Source: Rotaria socialis (taxonomy: Eukaryota; Rotifera; Eurotatoria; Philodinida; Philodinidae). From it: 64,000 nt of DNA. Below, in pieces: positions 60,462-64,000 of the stretch. Position 1 is the stretch's first letter; each line of letters opens with the position of its first letter. The translations under genes were made by a program, and so were the position numbers. Where the stretch lies: contig CAJNYU010000281.1 of assembly GCA_905331475.1 (NCBI GenBank), forward strand, positions 186,001 to 250,000, in the 5' to 3' direction. The notes beneath the pieces are model-generated. The model saw only the letters and a program-made list of their open reading frames with translations. It ran no database searches and was not told the DNA's origin.

Positions 60462-62644
60462 TTAAAGATGTACTTCACACCAAGCTCGAAGTGCATTCGT
60501 GCATAACCATGCTGAATGCGTTGATAATTGTACTTTATTATTAAGCCAAGTAGCAAAATGTTGATCATCTTTAATCATTAAATAAAAACCAAGTAGACGT
60601 CGTACTGTTGAAAATCCACATTGAGCTAACTGTTGAGCATATTTAGTTCCAATACCAGGTAAAGCATTTGCTGCTTTGATTGCAATTGGTTCGCTAATGA
60701 ATATTCGATGCTTAACGCTACCTATTCCCGATAGAGTCGATAACTCTTGTTGGCCATTTTCGACTAATGAAATTATTGAACCATTTGAACTTTTTTTCGT
60801 AGTTGACAAATGATCATTGGCCTTTTCATCATTATTATAGAATAAAATAGATGATGGACTACTAGATTGATTGTTATTATTAGTATCAAATAATAGATCA
60901 TTATTTGATTCTTGTTGTTTGTCTGGAAATATTTCGTTTTCTACTGTTTGGCATTTGTCGCTGTCCTTAAGAAATAAATTTTACTAATTTGCTGAAATTT
61001 GTTTTTTTTGTTAGAATCTAACCTCACGATGTTGTCTACCAAGTAAATATGCTTTTGTAAGTTCATTTAAATATTCTTGTTCATCAATATTTAACGAACA
61101 ATTTTGTTTGTCAAGAAATGATTTCAAAAAGCATAAACAAATATCTTCAGTTTTACGTAATGCTGTATTTGAAGTTGTTAAACTTGGTGATTTTGTTTTA
61201 AATGATTCTGTTGGCTAAAAAGACAATAAAACATAAGATTTAATAATTCAATAGAATTCGATTCTAAAAATAAAACAAACCATTAACTGATGAGATTTAT
61301 TACTATCGGAATGTATTGATAATGTTTCATTAGTGATTTCATATGGTAGTGGATCATTGATCGTTGGTTGAACATCGAGTTCTTGATAGATATCTATTGT
61401 TGTTCGTTCAGATTGACAGATTTCTATTGGATTTCTATCATCAATATTTGATTTTGTGCTAGATTGTTCGTTAAGATGAGTTTCTACATCCTTAGCTACA
61501 GTTCGTAGTTCAGTACATAGATTTAAAATTTTTTCTAAATGTGAAACAATTAAATTGGATTGTTCCGATTTTTTATGTTCTACTGAAAAATCTAGTTCGG
61601 GTTTATCATTTGATGATACGGGAGTTTTTAATTCATTATGATATCTATCTATACTAATATGATCAGCTGTTTTCGGTAATGATTGTTCATGGGGGGAAGA
61701 TATATATTTTTTCGATAAAGATATTTGATCAGGTTGAATATCTGAGCAATCATCTTGAGATTGAACATCATTGTACCGATCAAAATATTTTCGTTTTAGA
61801 CTTGTATGATGTTTATCATTCGTTGAATGAAGACTTCGTTGTAATTTAAGCATATTTATTTGATCGAATGCATAGAAATGATTTTGACTATAAGGAGGTT
61901 GAATACAATTTTGCATTGTTGATAAAAACTGATCACGACGAAGGCGTTTCTTGTGTATCATCTGAAATATGATGAAAAGTTATACAAATATTGAATTAGA
62001 AAGAGAAAAAGTGTTAGGACTCGACGAACATTATTACATTCTCTAGGATTAATTAGCTTTATGTTTCTCATTGAAATCCTAAAAGACAGTTTATGACTTA
62101 CAATTAGAGGTTGAGATAATGATTCATATTGTGGATTAATATCGTTTGTAGTAGCATTACTTGATAATATAATTTGATTTGGTTGAAATTGTAAAGGCAT
62201 ATTATGAGGTTGATTTATAGAAAAATTTGAATATTTAGTTTGAGGATGAATATGAACAGATGAAAAATAATCGGGTGATTGATGTTTATATAAGGGGGAT
62301 TTAATGTATACAGGTAATCTAAATGATATCTATATACATTCGTAATTATCCTATTAAATTTACCGATTTAAAGATGTGTCACTTTTTGTGGGCAAATTTG
62401 ATAACCATGAATTACATTTATCGGTTCTTCTAAAATATTTTTTATTACGTTGAATATGAGTCGATGATTGATGATAGTCATCAACAGCATTTCCGTTACT
62501 GTTGTGAGTTTTATGATAAAAATTTCTATTAAAAGTTACATGTTCTAGAAGTCTAGATGCGGCTTGTTGAGTAACATTTCCTTTTAATGTAGATGAGAAT
62601 AAATTAACATTTCTATATTTAATAGATTTCTCATCTAGAAACAT
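60462..62644 (-). CDS. 624-aa protein with C-terminal BAF (BANF) domain, 5 exons
   Basis: Exons 62364-62644, 62102-62318, 61281-61961, 61023-61214 and 60462-60965 join in frame (1875 nt). The last ~85 residues are a complete barrier-to-autointegration factor domain. It starts VKHRIFISEPIA (BAF: KHRDFVAEPMG), contains the helix-hairpin-helix NALPGIGTKYAQQLAQCGF, then RRLLGFYLMIKDDQHFATWL, and ends TNALRAWCEVHL (BAF: LREWCDAFL). BAF is normally an 89-aa DNA-bridging dimer that binds LEM-domain proteins and chromatin at the nuclear envelope. Here about 540 residues of Ser/Asn/Gln-rich, mostly disordered sequence precede it. A possible helical segment (LEKILNLCTELRTVAKDVET) and an ordered block (KTEDICLCFLKSFLDKQNCS) lie within. 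The N-terminal region is not recognised. All splice sites are canonical, so the fusion is encoded rather than a frame accident. Confidence 0.85.
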
Positions 62645-63187
62645 CTAGTGGTTTAGATTCAATTTCGATAGTTGAAATAGGAGTGACATTAATCAAGAAA
62701 ATAGAATATATATTGAGAAAATATAATTAAAACGAAAATGATTTTATTTTCAATCGAATTACAAAGAAAGCAATCTTGGTGCGAAATATAAAGAATTTAT
62801 TTGTGTTGCTAAAGAAATAAGAAATTCTACTTAACTGTTGAAACCTGACGTTTACGAATCAAATATTCAACATTAAATACAGTAATTATATGAAGATGCA
62901 GCTTGCAAAGACATAAATATGCGTATCTATTCGTTCAAGTTTCACCATTGTCTTGATTGATAAAGGTGATCTTGGTTCTAAGTGTTTTTCTCCTCAACAA
63001 AGTTTTAGCCACATAATACTGTTTTCTTTTTCATTCAATAGATTCCAAAGAATTGCTCGACTGTACTAATATTTCTTAAGATAATAGCTACCGGTTTTAT
63101 CAAAACTTGAGCGATGAATTATCTCCCAGATCGAACAGTTCGGCCTGGAAATGGCCGGTGTAACGAACAACTTGATTAGAGTAGCCT
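62645..63187. other. upstream flank of BAF-domain gene
   Basis: AT-rich to about 63110, then an abrupt rise in GC at about 63120-63190, including a GGCC-containing hairpin (CGGCCTGGAAATGGCCG). This marks the start of the repeat-rich end of the window. No gene seen. Confidence 0.45.
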
Positions 63188-63990
63188 GTGCCACTCTCGG
63201 CAAAGATGTTTATTAGGCTACTTCAAGTTATCCAGAGTGTAACGACAAAACTAGAGAGTGTCGCCTATGCCCGTCGGCATGATGGTGTATTGTATCATCT
63301 GACATCTCCAGAGTGTAACAANGTGCCACTCTCGGCAAAGATGTTTATTAGGCTACTTCAAGTTATCCAGAGTGTAACGACAAAACTAGAGAGTGTCGCC
63401 TATGCCCGTCGGCATGATGGTGTATTGTGTCATCTGACATCTCCAGAGTGTAACAACTTCATACATAACGCACGTATATATAGGAGAGAGATAGAAGAGA
63501 GATACATTAGAACAATGGAAAGAGAACAGAAAGAGAAGGAAGGAGAATCATCGAAGCGTGCCATCAATATCGGCACAGCCGGTTCCGGTTAGTTCCATTG
63601 ATTTTGTGGAAGCAGTGTTCCGGTTGGAAAATTTTCGGATTTTTTCCGATGATTTCCGATCGATTCCTGCCGGAAAGCACCGGAACTTGACAAGAATCCG
63701 CCGGAAAAGTCCTGCCGTATTTCTGATCGGAATACTGCTTCCATGTTCCAGCGATTTCCCGTGTTTTCCTGCACGATATGGTGACTTTCCCGCATATTTC
63801 CTGGAGTATCCTACGGGATCCGGTGGCCGGAATGTTCGACCTGGGGCTCAGGTACTGCGTTCTGTAATGCTCGTTCAACCGATGACTCATCTCTCCGTAG
63901 AGAGGTATAAATTCTATTTCATTCCATGCATACTCATAAACTAATACTAATTGGTAATTGTTGCAGTTTAATTCTGGGAATGACAAATAT
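63145..63990. repeat. repeat-rich, higher-GC block, possibly LTR-like
   Basis: Composition changes from AT-rich flanks to a mixed sequence with many imperfect TTCCGG/CCGGAA units (about 63575-63840). A TATA-like CGTATATATAGGAG sits at about 63471-63484, followed by a purine-rich GAGAGA tract. GTGTAAC recurs three times at about 63160-63456. A promoter-like TATA in a repeated, GC-shifted block suggests a retroelement LTR, but no paired LTR, primer-binding site or pol frame is in view. Frames of up to 140 codons on both strands show no known domain. Confidence 0.35.
63188..63456. repeat. 134-bp direct duplication around a single N
   Basis: Copies at 63188-63321 and 63323-63456 differ at one position (TTGTATCATC versus TTGTGTCATC) and are separated by a single N at 63322. 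The reading frame across both is incidental. This is what two overlapping contig ends or two haplotypes joined without merging would look like. A genuine tandem repeat is less likely. Confidence 0.85.
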
Positions 63991-64000
63991 TACTGAATTC

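Noticed and set aside
63558..63986. Frames of 128 and 140 codons on opposite strands
   Set aside because: The region is made of imperfect TTCCGG repeats, which leave several frames open on both strands; no domain recognised.
1..64000. CRISPR arrays, rRNA genes, bacterial operons, functional tRNAs
   Set aside because: None seen. Spliced metazoan genes make bacterial features unexpected, and the only tRNA-like sequence (14608-14680) lacks acceptor-stem pairing.

Overview
The window is AT-rich eukaryotic DNA, most likely from a small metazoan. The genes have canonical GT-AG introns, many of them only about 45-60 bases long. They encode animal-specific families: an NK2 homeodomain protein with its NK2-specific domain, a NeuroD-type bHLH factor, a KCNQ potassium channel, an ENPP ectoenzyme, an axonemal dynein light intermediate chain (p28/DNALI1), a rhodopsin-family GPCR, a claudin/PMP22-like four-helix protein and a barrier-to-autointegration factor (BAF) domain. 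Low GC, tiny introns and compact genes would fit a bdelloid rotifer or a similar spiralian. That placement is inference; no taxon marker is present.

Layout. 0-2.2 kb: no gene. 2.2-4.9 kb (minus): a 72-aa coiled-coil protein and a multi-exon Ser/Thr-rich protein of unknown function. 6.1-10.3 kb (minus): a complete four-exon peptide-type GPCR whose 2.9-kb intron holds a 975-bp hAT-type MITE. 10.3-16.6 kb: non-coding, with an 861-bp foldback element next to a tRNA-like sequence. 16.6-19.1 kb (minus): a four-exon 512-aa unknown protein. 19.1-24.9 kb: non-coding. 24.9-26.3 kb (plus): NK2-class homeobox gene. 28.0-29.0 kb (minus): DNALI1 homologue. 31.9-34.3 kb (plus): ten-exon ENPP. 36.4-37.4 kb (minus): NeuroD-like bHLH. 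40.4 kb (minus): last exon of a tail-anchored protein. 41.7-42.7 kb (minus): tetraspan protein. 43.3-44.6 kb: two inverted-repeat elements, one around an assembly gap. 47.5-51.8 kb (plus): 13-exon KCNQ channel with an hAT-type MITE in its largest intron and a 2.07-kb foldback element starting 31 bases past the stop. 54.2-54.9 kb (minus): single-pass membrane protein. 57.3-58.3 kb (minus): membrane-anchored trypsin-like protease. 60.5-62.6 kb (minus): 624-aa protein ending in a BAF domain. 62.6-64 kb: repeat-rich DNA with a duplicated block around a single N, suggesting an assembly join.

The genes do not form a pathway; this looks like ordinary animal gene order. Several products (NK2, NeuroD, KCNQ, GPCR) belong to families common in neural tissue. 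The accessory content is non-autonomous DNA transposons (two with perfect 8-bp target duplications) and long palindromes. The most unusual items are the BAF domain at the end of a large protein and the long foldback palindrome lying in the expected 3' UTR of the KCNQ gene. Splice models were built by eye from GT/AG sites and reading-frame continuity; exon coordinates are given so they can be tested.
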